Below, piece by piece: positions 10,605 to 22,435 of a stretch of DNA of 64,000 bases. This DNA comes from Herpetospermum pedunculosum. Its lineage: Eukaryota; Streptophyta; Magnoliopsida; Cucurbitales; Cucurbitaceae. Below the pieces are notes generated by a model. That model was not told the DNA's origin. It ran no database searches and saw nothing but the letters and a program-made list of their open reading frames with translations. The stretch is from the NCBI GenBank assembly GCA_028017165.1, contig CM051523.1:67422555-67486554 (forward strand), in the 5' to 3' direction. The position numbers and the translations under genes were made by a program. Within the stretch, counting starts at the first letter, position 1. Every line of letters starts with the position of its first letter.

Positions 10605-13600
10605 TCAATCCAAATGTTCATCGCTTGAATCAATGCCAGGATCTTCCTCTTCCTCTTCCTCTTCCTCTTCCTCTTCCTCTTCCTCTTCCTCTTCATCTTC
10701 ATCATTTATGAAATCATCATTATTGTTTGACGATAGATTTCTACTTTGTGATTCAGTACTTGGGTCATCCACAATTATAGGAGGAACATCATCTCTGCAT
10801 AATGTGGTGTCATCATCAATGAATATGTTCTCATCGACTCTCATACCGCCATCTACTTCTAACAAATCAAGTTGGTCATTTCCAAGATCTTCTACCTCTG
10901 GAATGTCCCATAAGCGTTTATTTTGGACCACTTGCACTACTTTCCAATGATTACCATATTTTGGGTCATTGAGGTAAAATACTTGTTGTGCTTGATTAGC
11001 AAAGATGAAAGGATCATCAACATACCAACAATGAGACGTATTAATTGATGTAAACCCTAAATCCACGTGTGGTTTATTCTTGTTAGTGTCAAACCATTTA
11101 CATTTAAAAATAATAGTACGTCTTCTCTTAACATACTCCAAGTCCAAAATATCGGTCACTACACCATAGAATTTCGACTCAACACCTTCACTATCAGTTT
11201 CTCCAGGCACCATGACTCCACTATTTTGCGTTGTCCGACGATTATCACGTGCTACCGTGTGAAAACGCACTCCATTAACATTGCATCCAGTATACGATCG
11301 CACTAAAGAAGTGGGACCCATTGCTAGAGAATACACGTCATCAGACACATTTTCTCTCTTACGCAATGAGAGAACCTGTTCATTCAAACATATATCTTAC
11401 TAATGCATAACATTAATCATAATTAAAATTCAATTTATAAACTCTCATAACTATATACTTACATGAGATTTGAACCAATCAGGAAATTGTTCCTTATGTC
11501 TTCTATCTAAGTCGGATATGTTTCGTGCTTGAGAACGAATCAGTCTCAAATGTTGCCTATGAACACAAAAAGTAAGAATTACGACTCATATTTATTTTAC
11601 TTGCACCCTTAAAATGATTGAAAACGATACGTACCTACGGTAATGTCTTATCTCATCACAATTGTTCAGAATATACCATTGTGCTATCCGTTTCTCCTCA
11701 ATCGATAAGGTCCTTGAAGTTGAACCCCCAAACGGTTTTGCCCTTTGTCTAAACAATTCAAATTCACCATAAGTATCGTTCTCGGGAATTTGATCATCAT
11801 TTCGTTCATCTCTATTGAATCGCGTTTCAATACCACTTAGGTACATTGAACAGAAATTCATCGATTCATTTATTACATATTCTTCTGCTATAGAACCCTC
11901 GGGACGTGCTTTATTTCGAACGTACTGTTTTAAAGTTCGCAAACTTCTTTCAATAGGGTACATCCAACTATAGCTAACAGGACCCACAATTCTGGTCTCA
12001 TATGGCAAATGGACTGCAAGATGCACCATTACATCAAAAAATGCCGGTGGGTAAATTTTTTCCAACTTACAAAGTATCATGATAATGTCTGACTGTAATC
12101 GATCCAAATCAGTTGTGGTAATCGTTTTCGCACATAGATCACGAAAAAATGTACATAGCTCAACAATAGTAGTCGACACATTCTTATGTAAATATGCTCG
12201 AACACCAATAGGGACAAGCCTCTGCAACAGAACATGACAATCGTGAGTCTTCAACCCATGAATTTTTCCATCGTTCACACTCACACATCTTGATATATTC
12301 GAGACAAATCCCTCAGGAAATTTCAGTGATTTCAAGAACTTACAGAACTCGAGTCTTTCACTCTTACTGAATGTGTACGCAGCATGTGGTTTTTTAGACT
12401 TGCCTTTTCCTAAAGGTATCAAGTGTAATTCTTTCCGTATATCTCGATCTTGTAGATCCTTTCGAGCATTTTCTGTGTCCTTCGATTTTCCATCAATGCT
12501 TAACAATGTGCCAACCACGTTGTCACAAATATTTTTTTCAATATGCATTATATCCAACTTATGTCTTAATAAAAGTTTTGACCAGTAGGGGAGTTCAAAA
12601 AAAATACTTTTTTTCTTCCAATAAGGATCATCTCGTTTCCTTTTCTTTACTTGTTTTGTTGGATGTTTACTAAGCACTGGAAAGTTGAGCATATTCAATT
12701 CTTGTAAAATCTCGTCTCCATCCATTACGACTGGAGGTGGTCTATGTTCTAGACAACCGTCGTGTTTCTTATTCCTACGCCAATAGTGTGTGGCTGGAAG
12801 GTAACGTCGATGTCCCATGTAAGACATTTTACCCCTTATCCAACGCGATGGTGTATCTTCCTTACAAATTGGACATGCTTTGTAGCCCTTGTTAGGGCAC
12901 CCAGATAAGTCACCGTATGCAGGAAAGTCATTAATCGTCCACAACAAACTTGCGTGTAGTTGAAAGTATTCACCACTAACGCAATCATAGGTGTGCACAC
13001 CATTATTCCACAACTCTTTCAACTCTTCAATCAATGGTTGCAAGAAAACATCAATCTCTTTTCCAGGAGACTTTGGGCCGGGAATAAGTAAAGAAAGGAA
13101 GAAATTGGTTTCCTTCATGCATTTCCAAGGTGGCAAATTGTACGGAATTAGCATCACTGGCCACATACTATACGAATTGCTCATATTCCCGAATGGATTG
13201 AATCCATCTGAAGCTAATCCCAGACGAACATTTCGTGGTTCCGAAGCGAACTCTGGAAATTTACTATCAAAATGCTTCCACCCTTCCGCATCAGCAGGAT
13301 GTCGTAACACACCATCATCGACACGCTTGTCTTTATGCCAACTCATTTCAGAAGCAACGTGCTTGGATGAAAACATCCTTTTCAATCTGGGTATCAAAGG
13401 AAAGTGACGTAAAATCTTGTGTGAAATCTTCTTCCCTCCTTCCTCAGCAACTTTATACCGAGATTCACCACATATTGGACATTCTTGCAAATCGGCATTT
13501 TCTTTCCAATATAAGATGCAATCATACTTGCAAGCATCAATGTTCTGATAGTCGAACCCCAAGTCACGCAACTTCCTCTTAGCTTCGTAAAATGAACTAG

Positions 13601-14213
13601 GTATACATGCACCAATTGGAAATGCGTCCTTTAACAATTCTAACAACATATCCAATGATTTATTACTCCAATTGTTAATAACCTTAATATGCATTAACTT
13701 CACCAAAAAATTTAATGAAGATAACGTACAACCAGGGTACAGTTCATTAAATGCTTCAGCCATTAAATCCTCAAATCGTTTTGAATTGTCACTTTCCGGG
13801 ACATTAGTGGGAATCCCGTTTGCAAAATCTTCTTGGTGAACACTTGTTTCTACGTTTGGGGTTTGTAAGTCATTTAGAATGTTCAAAATCTCATTCTCTT
13901 CATCAAAAAAATTTGATGTTGTACGTAGTCCATCATTGGGTATTGAATTAGTTGAAATATTTTTGAACCTAGATAAGTTGCTTGGTTCTCCGTGATATAC
14001 CCATTGACCATAAGAGGGAGATATTCCATTTGTAAATAGATGTCGTTCTACCCCATCCAAAGACTGCCACATTCCATTCATACAATGTTTACATGGACAT
14101 CTTGTTTTCCCCAAATGGTTAACGTGAGACTTCGCCATTTCCATAAACTGAGCAACCCCTTCTACGTACTCGGTAGAGAACCTATCTCTAAGTTTAATCC
14201 AATCTTTATTCAT
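10605..14213 (-). CDS. TNPD/TNP2-like transposase of the CACTA element
   Basis: Three exons, minus strand: 11635-14213, 11463-11556 and 10605-11375, joined by GT...AG introns in consistent phase, 1,147 aa. Domains in order: a transposase-associated Cys/His segment near residues 1-75 ('RCPCKHCMNG'); the catalytic Transposase_21-type core with 'LASDGFNPFG' (Asp about residue 336), 'YNLPPW', 'LLIPGP' and 'NDFPAYGDLSGC'; a DUF4218-type region ('THDCHVLLQRL', 'GPVSYSWMYPIER'); and, in exon 3, a DUF4216-type region ('FKCKWFD', 'FANQAQQVFYL'). The C-terminus is an almost pure Glu run followed by DPGIDSSDEHLD. I chose the Met at 14213 because the family normally starts with a short MxxxW sequence; an in-frame Met at 14240 would add nine residues. 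The enzyme would cut the CACTA ends. No disabling mutation was seen. Confidence 0.92.
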
Positions 14214-14489
14214 TCTTAATTCTACAATTTTCAAACCCAACAGTGAATCGTGAATAGTTAAGTCCTGTAGACATTGAATAAAAATCTAAACATATCAATT
14301 TCAGCCTAACGACATTCACTTTACAAAAATAAAATAAATTAGCCTAACCATATATACAAATTAGCCTAATTCAGAAACCATAATTCAAAAACCATGAATC
14401 ATCGTAAAAAGAATTGGCGAGCAGAAATGATACCTAAAGGCGAACGATCGAGCTGTTTGGAGTAGCGTGGAGCGGGGAACGACTGTTGT

Positions 14490-15058
14490 CTTGCGGGCGA
14501 GCGAGCGGCGAATGGTACCTGTGTATCATAAATTAAAAGCAAAAGCAAATTATATACAAAAACAAAGTTAAAAAAAAAATCAGTGAATTAAAAAAATTAA
14601 ATACCTAGCGGCGGCGACGGGCTAGGGCGATGGAGGCAGGAGACGGCGGCGGCGGGCTAGGGTGGTGGAGGCAGAAGGCGGCGGCGGGCTAGGGTGGTGG
14701 AGGCAGCGGCGGCGGGCAATGGAGGCGGCGGCGACAAGAGATAGAGGTAGAGAAGGCGACGGCGAGGGCGGGGAGGGCGGCGGCGGGAGCGAGGGAGACG
14801 GCGGCGAAGGAGCGAGAGAGAGGAAGGCGACGGCGGCGAGGGAGCGAGGGAGACGGCGGCGAAGGAGCGAGAGAGAGGAAGGTGACGGCGGCGAGGGAGC
14901 GAGGGAGACGGCGGCGAAGGAGCGAGGGAGAGGGAAGGCGACGGCGGCGAGGGAGCGAGGTGGCGGAGATGGGTGGAACGACGACGGCAGGCGATTGAGA
15001 GAGAGAGATCAGCAGGCGGCGAAATTGATGCGAAATGAAGAAGACGAACGAAACCCTT
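14490..15058. repeat. GC-rich GGCGGCGG/GCGAGGGAGCGAGGGAG minisatellite upstream of TNPD-like gene
   Basis: Imperfect tandem units containing GACGGCGGCGAAGGAGCGAG. It lies between the transposase start and the right subterminal array, where the promoter and 5' leader of the element should be, and is far more GC-rich than its surroundings. The plus-strand open frame through it (14662-15060) is a by-product of triplet-like composition. Confidence 0.8.
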
Positions 15059-15061
15059 AGG

Positions 15062-15555
15062 TTATTAAGGGTTCTCTCGACGGTTATTTAAAACCGTCGA
15101 GACAACAGCCAGTTCTCTCGACGATTTATATGAACCGTCGAGACAAATGGACAGTTCTCTCGACGATTGCTTAAAACCGTCGAGAGAACTTGAGTTTATC
15201 TCGACGATTAAACAATCGTCGAGCGAACCGGCCCTTTGTCTCGACGGTTTGTTTAAACCGTCGAGAAAACTAGACGTTATCTCGACGGTTTTTAAAAACC
15301 GTCGAGATAACGTATTAAATTTTTAAAAAAAAAATTTTAAAATACCTATCTCGACGGTTATGAAAAAATCGTCGAGATAGATGTTCGTTCTCCCGACGGT
15401 CGTTCAAAACGTCGAGAGAACCGGATGTTATCTCGACGAATGAATATTTCGTCGAGAGAATATGCTACTCTCCCGACGATTGTAAAAAGCGTCGAGATAG
15501 CTTTGTTCTCTCGACGAAAATGGAACCGTCGAGAGAACATCCGTCGAGAAAATAT
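15062..15555. repeat. Right subterminal repeat array of the CACTA element
   Basis: Same motif class as the left array, here often with AACCGTCGAGA / TCTCGACGGTT and more base changes. Ends at the right TIR. Confidence 0.9.
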
Positions 15556-15772
15556 AAAATTCTTGTAGTGGTAACTCTACCCTAAACTCTTTACACTGTT
15601 CCTACTTACGCTCAAACCTCTTTGACTTAAGCATCGGAGTCGTGTGAGCTTAGTCCCACACCGGTGCAAATTTACTCTCCTCCTTCTCTTGCAGGTACCC
15701 TATGGACCCGTCAGCCGTCGCGCAAGGCAGACCACACGGAGGCGCGAAAAAGTCCAAAATTATGCATCAACA

Positions 15773-17534
15773 AGATTTAAAAAATGTTTTTAAAAAATAG
15801 TTGACAAAACAAACAAACACGTATTGGGAGCAATGTTTATAAAAACTAAAATTTCAATAAAAATAAAATGGTTATAAACTATATTTTCAAAAACAGAAAA
15901 TAAAAAACAAAAATGGTTACCGGAACTTTATATATACTAAAATTGTGTCAAACCCCAAAAAAGTGGGGATGGTTTTTTTAGTACGGGATATAAGTTAAAT
16001 GGAATAAATAGAATAAATTGACTGAAATTTGATTACTTTTATTTTAGGACTGTTTCAACTGGAGTTTATATATATTTTCTTTTCTTTTCTTTTTTTCCCT
16101 TTCTGAGACAGTCAATCCATTTTTTATTTTTTTGTAAAAATTAGATCGATGTATATTAATTGATTTTTGCATGTATATTTCGGTTTATAAAAGGACTTCA
16201 AATCTATAAAAAAAAAATGTTGAATTTTAAACAAATGATAGATTTTGACCCACTCATAATAGTTCAATTTGGCCAATGTGTTCATATGATTTACGCGTCA
16301 AAACTTTAAATATCATCAAATTCAATTATCTTGGACGTAAAATAGAAAGATATTGTACAGTTTTGTAAATTACAAGGAAATATAGAGATACAAGTAAACT
16401 ATATTATAAATCATATCAATCATCAAAATAAGTCTTAAAATAAAAGTTTAGGTTGAAGTTCAAAAAGAGAAAAATATATTCTTCTAATAAACAAATATGG
16501 TTAATAACTATATTATAATTTAAAAAGTTTTCACTATTTTTCAATATAAGATGGTCAAATAATTATTAAAAAAAAATCATTTTTATTGTGAGTATTTATA
16601 ATTTTTTTGATAAAAAAAAATGTCAAAAGAATGACAATAAGATATTATATTATTCATTGTATAAACTTAATTACAATATTATAAATATTATTAAAATTAA
16701 ATTTATATTAAAAAAAAAGTAAAATTAGGCAACATTTGAACTAATACCCAATATTGACCACTTAACAAATCTCTCCAAACTCAAAATTTCCTACTAAAAT
16801 GCTATTTTTATGTTTTTAAAACAATTTTCAAATGAAAGTTTATTTGAAAGTTAAAAAAAAAAAATGCAACTCCTAATAAGTTTTAAGGTTAAGCAACACT
16901 TCTATAAAAGTGTGCAAAAGAAGTTAATTAGGGTAAAAAATGAGGTGGTAAAAAAAAAAAAAAGTATATATTAAAGAAATATAATATATTTTATGTCTAT
17001 TTCTAAAATCAATAATTTTATAATCAATTATTCGTTAAAAATAAAGTTGATAATTTTTTGATATAATTAGAAAAACTATTTAATTTATGATCGAAATATA
17101 CTTGTTATATGGGCATGTTGTAATACCAAACACGCAGAACTCCGACACAGGAGAGCACATTCTAATTAGGAAAGCATTGAAGCAGGTCTCATGAAAAAAT
17201 ATGTGGGTGAAAAGAAAAAGAGTTGAAAATTATTTGAATCTTTTGAAAGAAGGCGTTAATTTTATGAAAATTAAAAATCATCAGTGATTTTGGGACTATT
17301 AATGCTCTTTTAGAGAGAATGATGATTTTGGGACTATTAATACTCTTTTAGAGAGAATGAGTTCGATTTTGTATGGTCACCTACCGAAAAATTAATTTCC
17401 TACAAATATTGTAGGGTCAGACGGTATATCCCGTGAGATTAAACAAGGTGCGCGTAAACTGACCCAAACACTTATGGATATCAAATTTTTTTTATGAAAA
17501 TTAATTTTTCACATGCATAACCTAGTAGAGAGAC
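15773..17534. other. AT-rich intergenic DNA
   Basis: No gene or RNA recognised. The first ~75 bases repeat the sequence left of the solo LTR. A tandem duplication lies at 17284-17362. Confidence 0.55.
17284..17362. repeat. Two-copy tandem repeat, about 38-40 bp
   Basis: GATTTTGGGACTATTAAT(G/A)CTCTTTTAGAGAGAATGA occurs twice back to back. Confidence 0.85.
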
Positions 17535-18045
17535 TTCATTACTGATGGAGCGTATCACGCTGCGGAAGCGATTTTGGATCGAAGATACTCTAATTTCATC
17601 AATTTAACAAATAGAAAACACGCTCAAACAACGAAAATTAGAAAACATACCCTTGTAGTTCTAATTTTCTTCAAGTCCGTCGGCCATTCCTCGTCACGAA
17701 CTCCTCGAATTTCTTCTCACGAACGCCTCGAGGACCACTCCAGGTAGTCCCGCTATCCTCGACGCCGAGCAACGGAGTTGTGGGACTCCGTTTATAAAAG
17801 AAAAGAAAGGAAGAAGAAGAAGAATGAATGACTGAGGTGTGAGGGTTTTTTGAAGAACACAGAAGCAAAGCAGATGAAAAACTTCATCCGAATGAAGTTT
17901 TCCAGCTTCATGTGTATAACCCTTTTCCCACTTTCTTATAATATCCATATTCTTACATGCACAATGCAGGTAAGACATATATATTGTCGTGGGTTTATTT
18001 GATACCGGTAATTCTTTTTTTTTGGATAAAAGAAAAAAAATCTCG

Positions 18046-18115
18046 TCAAACCGAGCATAGCTCAATTGTCATAAGGTTGTGTCATTGAGGTAGAGATTCA
18101 ATCCCGACATTAATT
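18046..18115 (+). mobile_element. Degenerate tRNA-derived SINE head
   Basis: CCGAGCATAGCTCAATTGTC (box A-like) followed by AGATTCAATCCC (box B-like) resembles the SINEs at 50609 and 52703. There is no poly(A) tail or target duplication. Confidence 0.5.
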
Positions 18116-18244
18116 AAATAATAATAATTATATATATATATATATATATAATTATTACTATTTTAAAAATTAATTAATTTTAAATGATAATAAATATTTT
18201 TATTTATTAATTTTTTTTAATTAAAATATATATATATATATATA

Positions 18245-18551
18245 GGGAAATTGTAATAGATGTCAATTTAGAATAAGGTAATTAAAAATATAGCATGTTT
18301 TTAAAAAATTTGCGGATATGGCAATTTCTATCGCTGATATCTTATGGCTGATAAAAGTCTATCGCTGATCACCTCAGCTTTTTATAGATTTTTGTCAGTG
18401 ATAATAGTCTATCAGTGATAATAGTCTATCACTGATATGATAAAGTCTATCAGTGATAGAAATGCATTTTTTTGCCATATTTGCAAAACATTTTAAAGTT
18501 TGCTAAATTTGCAATTAGTTTGGGCCTGATTACTATTTGTGCAACCAGTCC
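18245..18551 (+). mobile_element. MULE-type MITE with TATCAGTGATA repeats, copy 1
   Basis: Begins GGGAAATTGTAATAG and ends TGTGCAACCAGTCC, the same ends as four other copies in this window that have 9-bp duplications. Here it sits in a TA microsatellite, so the duplication cannot be read. The middle is a run of TCTATC(A/G)GTGATA-type units, including TCTATCAGTGATAGA at 18446-18460. Confidence 0.8.
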
Positions 18552-19726
18552 TATATATATATATATATATTAAACTTTTTAATTAATTAATATTATTTAT
18601 TTCAATATCAAATATTAATTAAATAATATGGCTAAATCCGATTTTTCGAAAACTGACTTCTCTGCACATGAATCCTATTCATGTTTTAGACCATTCCCAT
18701 ATTTAAATCATATTTAAATATGTCCATCATCCTTCCAAAAACCGAATTTGAACAATTCAAATTCTTTTTCTTTTTCTTTTCTCTTACATTGTTGCACGAC
18801 GTTATCCGAGCTAGCTAGGAGAACCTAAAGGACCTACAGATCATGAGCTCCAGTGATACGAGATTATCCGGTCAAAACTCTTTTAACCGAACTAATCAAC
18901 ATTCGTTAACCCTTGGAGACTCCACTATAGTCTGAGGGCTGCACTCTCCTCACTATAGATATATTATGTCCTCTGATATAACCGTCACGGGCAAGTCGAC
19001 CCTTCACAGGTTGTTCGTAATCACAGCTGGGTCATCTAAACCGTTTAACCCCTGCATTACGTCTTGTTCCTTAAGTACCACTGACACCTCTAATGAACAA
19101 TAGATTTGTGGTCCAACCAACAAATCAATTAACCCTCTCATCTCATGAGAGTGTGAGCGCTCATTGTTCAAGCCCTGGGGTCAGCTATTAAGGGAACAAC
19201 CTATCTACTAACCCTGAAGAGCGGGTTAGGAGTGAACTCCAATCTTGTTGTACTATGTCCCCAACTACCTATTCGACTTTATCCCCAAGATGATAGGCTT
19301 ATTGAGTTGGCGCTTATGGGCCACTCTCACCCGTGCAAGCCAAAGGATACTTTCGAATAAACAGGAGTTCATAGCGAGCTCAGGATTAAGATCGAGTTAC
19401 CTAGGCCATCATATGAAAATGTCGGTCTTATCAGTAAACGGTGTTATAAAGAGAGAGCGACATATTTCGCGGTTCGGTCTTATGAAAACTCTTTGCACAG
19501 GACGCCCTCACTCGCACATCCCCATGTGAAACGATTCAGATCACATCGTTTTGTACAATACAAAGTGAGCCGCATCCAATAGTGTTACCAGGATAAGGTA
19601 CCCAGCCTTATCCGTATACTATAGACCGTTTTGACTGACTACTTGAGCCTGATCCACAATCATGTCATACATGAGGCTCAAGTACTCATATTCAGCCATG
19701 GGTGTTGGTCATTGGTATAGGTTAAC

Positions 19727-21597
19727 TGTTACGTCTCCAAAAGTGCATATTTTAGGGACTTATTTGCTATAGAATGGTGTAAACTCTTAAGCGTTTTTGA
19801 TAGAATTTAGTCTAAACATGTGCTTATATATATGGATTTATAGAATGAAGCTAAATCAGGACTTATGTGTAAAAGAAAGGAAAAAGAATCGAAAACAAAG
19901 CTAAAGAGTTGAATTTTCTGTATTGCAGGAACATTGCGAAAACATTGCTGTCTCCGCAATGTTTTAAGTGAAAATGTTAAGTTGTTCTAACCGTCTTCTG
20001 TTTTGTAGCGATCTTTCAGCCGTCCAATTTCTCTTATGTTGCCACGTGAAAGGTCGTCGTTCAGAATGGATGGTTCTCCTTGGCCGAATCGTACCTGCAA
20101 AACACTATAAAAGGAGGTCAAGGGGGAAGGAGAACAACAAGCTTGGAAGCGTAGAACTCCCATCTCAACGCAGTTTCTTCCCTATTTCTTCTCCCGTTTG
20201 TGGGCGTGAAGGATTCAGCTGTTGGCATCGATAATCTGAGAGGAAGAAGAGAAGATCCTTCTTCTCTTCTGATTGGATTCATCCCCAAACAAAGCTCCCC
20301 TTCTCCCTTCACCCGAGGCGCTTGCGGCGAGGGTTCACGCACACATTTACCTGCTTTCTTCTGCTTTCTGTTTTCTTTTTGCTGCTGTTTGTTGCCATTT
20401 ACTTCTGTTAGATACATTTTTTCATTTCGTCTTCTTATGTTTAGCCTTTATCGCTTTAAAGTTGTTGCACATTCAGTTTCGAATCTGGTTTAATCAAGGA
20501 GTTATTTGACTATTCCGCGAGTTCCTTTTTGCTTCCTATTTCCTGTTTGTTTCCATTTAAATACCGTTTAGCATGTTTAATCCATTAAGTCTTCCCACTC
20601 CATCATCATCCATGAGTAACTAAACCACATAAGGGTCTGCTAATGATGAATTTATAGGTAGAAATACGTGAATTCAGCATGTAGGATAGCTTCAAATGCA
20701 TTGAATGTATGTGTGCTTCATCCCACGGGCAATTTCGATTGGCCATCCATTTTGTCTAAAGAACTCCTAACCTCCGGAAGGAGTAAGAGTTCAGAGTCGT
20801 CCATTCATGCTAGCCTTTCATGGTAGCCAGAAAACGACCTAGGAATAGGCGTTTTCCTAGCACAAATCATTAACTTGCTTATATAAATAAATGCTTAAGC
20901 CCTACTTGGACATGAGTAAACTAAAGGATCTAATGCATGAAATCGAGAGATACATGAGACTGAGTTAATTTGATGCATGATAAGTTGATCTACTGCTGAA
21001 GAATCGTATGAAAAAGCCTATAGAGGAGTCGTTAGTAGCCCTTGTTTCCACACTTCACCCTTAAAACGCTGTTAGTACAATTGCTAGAAAATTGCTCTCT
21101 ACGCAATTTTCTTAGTTAGATTTTTGCCTTAGCCATTTTTCTTAGCTTTCTGTTTTGCGATTTTATTGCTAGATATTTGCTTTCTCCGCAATTCTTTTTC
21201 TTCTACATTCAAGTTAACCTCTTTGCTTGTCCTTGCTTATGCTTACATATCTCGCACGTTCTTTATTAGTTAGGCACATTAATCCCAATTCTACCCCATT
21301 TAAACCATCCTCCCTAATTTAACATCTCACTTCGTTAGTAACTAAGAATAAATCTCTGTGGGAAATCGAATGAAAAAATACTTATTACTTGCTACAAGAC
21401 CATGTATGCTTGCATGTTATGAGTGCTCTCACATTGCATTTTAATTTACACATTGAGCACGCAACATTAACCTAAACAAGTTTCACTTTATTCCAGTAAA
21501 CTCCTTTACTAAATAAAACTAAACATTTTATTCTAAATAGAATATTTACAAACATAACAATTTACAAACCACGAGTTTTAGGACATAAAATCCAACA
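19727..21597 (+). repeat. Putative long gypsy (Tat/Athila-type) LTR
   Basis: Starts TGTTACGTCTCC and ends AAAATCCAACA (1.87 kb), with a TATAAAA box at 20106-20112 followed by a GC-richer leader (20110-20420) and the phrase TCTCTGTGGGAAATCGA near 21355, typical of the 3' part of Tat/Athila LTRs. No target duplication was confirmed. The short open frames at 20118-20509 lie in the leader and resemble no protein. Confidence 0.5.
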
Positions 21598-22435
21598 ATT
21601 ACGTCATTGGTATATTGTATACTGTATACCAAACATGTCTCTCGATCATGAAGTCAAAGGTTCGAATCTTCCACCCATATATTGTTACTCATAATAATAA
21701 TAAGTAAACTCTGTTACGGGCTACTTCAGCCTGAGGTCAGCCGCGGACGTCACGACCCGTTTCCTCAGGAAGTCGAGGCCACGACACCAGCATAGGATAT
21801 TCGATGTTACGGGCTAACTCAGTCTGAGGTCAGCCGCTGATGTCACGACTCGCTTCCCTAGGATGTCGAGGCCACAACACCAGCATCAGATATTCCAGTC
21901 ACCTGGGGCCGACCCCAAGACTCCGAGGGTCCAAGCCTATCCAACCACCCGAGGATCCGTTGTTGCCAGGCTGTCTCTCGATCAGTGTGACGAATGATGG
22001 TTGACAAGACATTTTTGACTCACTTGACGAGACGACGGTACAACAGCGCCCCCAACTCTCTTGAGAATTGGGGGACGATGACTGTCATCATGACAAGGAG
22101 TATAGGTAGACCTCGGTCGGTCCACACCTCCCCGCCCCGGTTCAAGGGCCTTCGTGATGGCGGGCGGACAGAACCAACATCGAAAACCCCCTTTACACCG
22201 ACTATAAATACCCCTCCCATTCAAGGATGGGGGAGGTAACGTAATACCGCATAACTCTATGCGACACTTACACACTCAATCTCCTACCTATGCTCAGTAC
22301 ACCATCTGACTTAAGCATCGTAGCCTCGTGGGCCTAGCCCCACACCGGTGCAAGTTCATCTGCATCCCTTGTGCAGGTACTCTCCGACTCCGGCGACGAC
22401 ACCCCGCGACAGAGCTCACAAGAGAAAGGGAGGTC

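Larger units (their letters stand above)
6823..15570 (-). mobile_element. Full-length CACTA (En/Spm) transposon with both transposase genes
   Basis: Termini are CACTACAAGAATTT on the left and its inverse on the right, flanked by an exact 3-bp duplication GTA (6820-6822 and 15571-15573). Both facts are diagnostic of CACTA elements. Inside each end lie dense arrays of a 12-bp-class motif (CCGTCGAGAGAA and variants), the usual binding sites for the TNPA-type protein. Two minus-strand multi-exon genes, TNPD-like (10605-14213) and TNPA-like (8959-10516), read open through all inferred splice junctions. The element is 8,748 bp. Intact ends, target duplication and genes suggest a recent insertion; whether it is active cannot be told from sequence. 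Confidence 0.95.
6374..15772 (+). mobile_element. Solo LTR of the TGTTACGGGC retroelement family, split by a CACTA transposon
   Basis: The left part (6374-6822) starts TGTTACGGGCTACC and has a TATAAATA box at 6771-6778. The right part (15574-15772) ends AAAATTATGCATCAACA. Joined without the CACTA and one copy of its target duplication they make an LTR of about 648 bp, matching the LTRs at 27326-28066 and 62406-63060. Flanking pentamers are TGATT (6369-6373) and AGATT (15773-15777), a 4/5 match to a 5-bp target duplication. No internal region remains, so this is a solo LTR left by LTR-LTR recombination. Confidence 0.8.
17535..19726 (-). repeat. Retroelement-derived non-coding block (copy A)
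   Basis: Read on the minus strand, long stretches match, with divergence, the plus strand of 36900-38085. Shared phrases include 'GGTACTTAAGG', 'GACCCAGCT', 'CACTGGAGCT' / 'CATTGGAGCT' and the end motif 'CGCTTCCGCTGCG' / 'CGCTTTCGCTGCG'. No ORF of note. Two dispersed copies in opposite orientation identify it as a mobile-element remnant, probably LTR or untranslated internal sequence; the class is not certain. A SINE relic (18046-18115) and a MITE (18245-18551) are inserted in it. Confidence 0.65.

Noticed and set aside
10633..10950. Plus-strand ORF with a long Ser run
   Set aside because: It is the complement of the Glu tail and DUF4216-type exon of the TNPD-like gene.
14662..15060. Plus-strand ORF rich in Gly, Arg, Glu
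   Set aside because: It runs through the GGCGGCGGC minisatellite of the CACTA leader; composition, not coding, keeps it open.
18446..18460. True tet operator or vector contamination
   Set aside because: The palindrome lies inside a plant MITE family with target duplications, and no vector or TetR sequence is nearby.
20118..20509. ORFs in several frames around 20.1-20.5 kb
   Set aside because: They fall in the GC-richer leader after the TATA box of an LTR-like repeat and match no protein.
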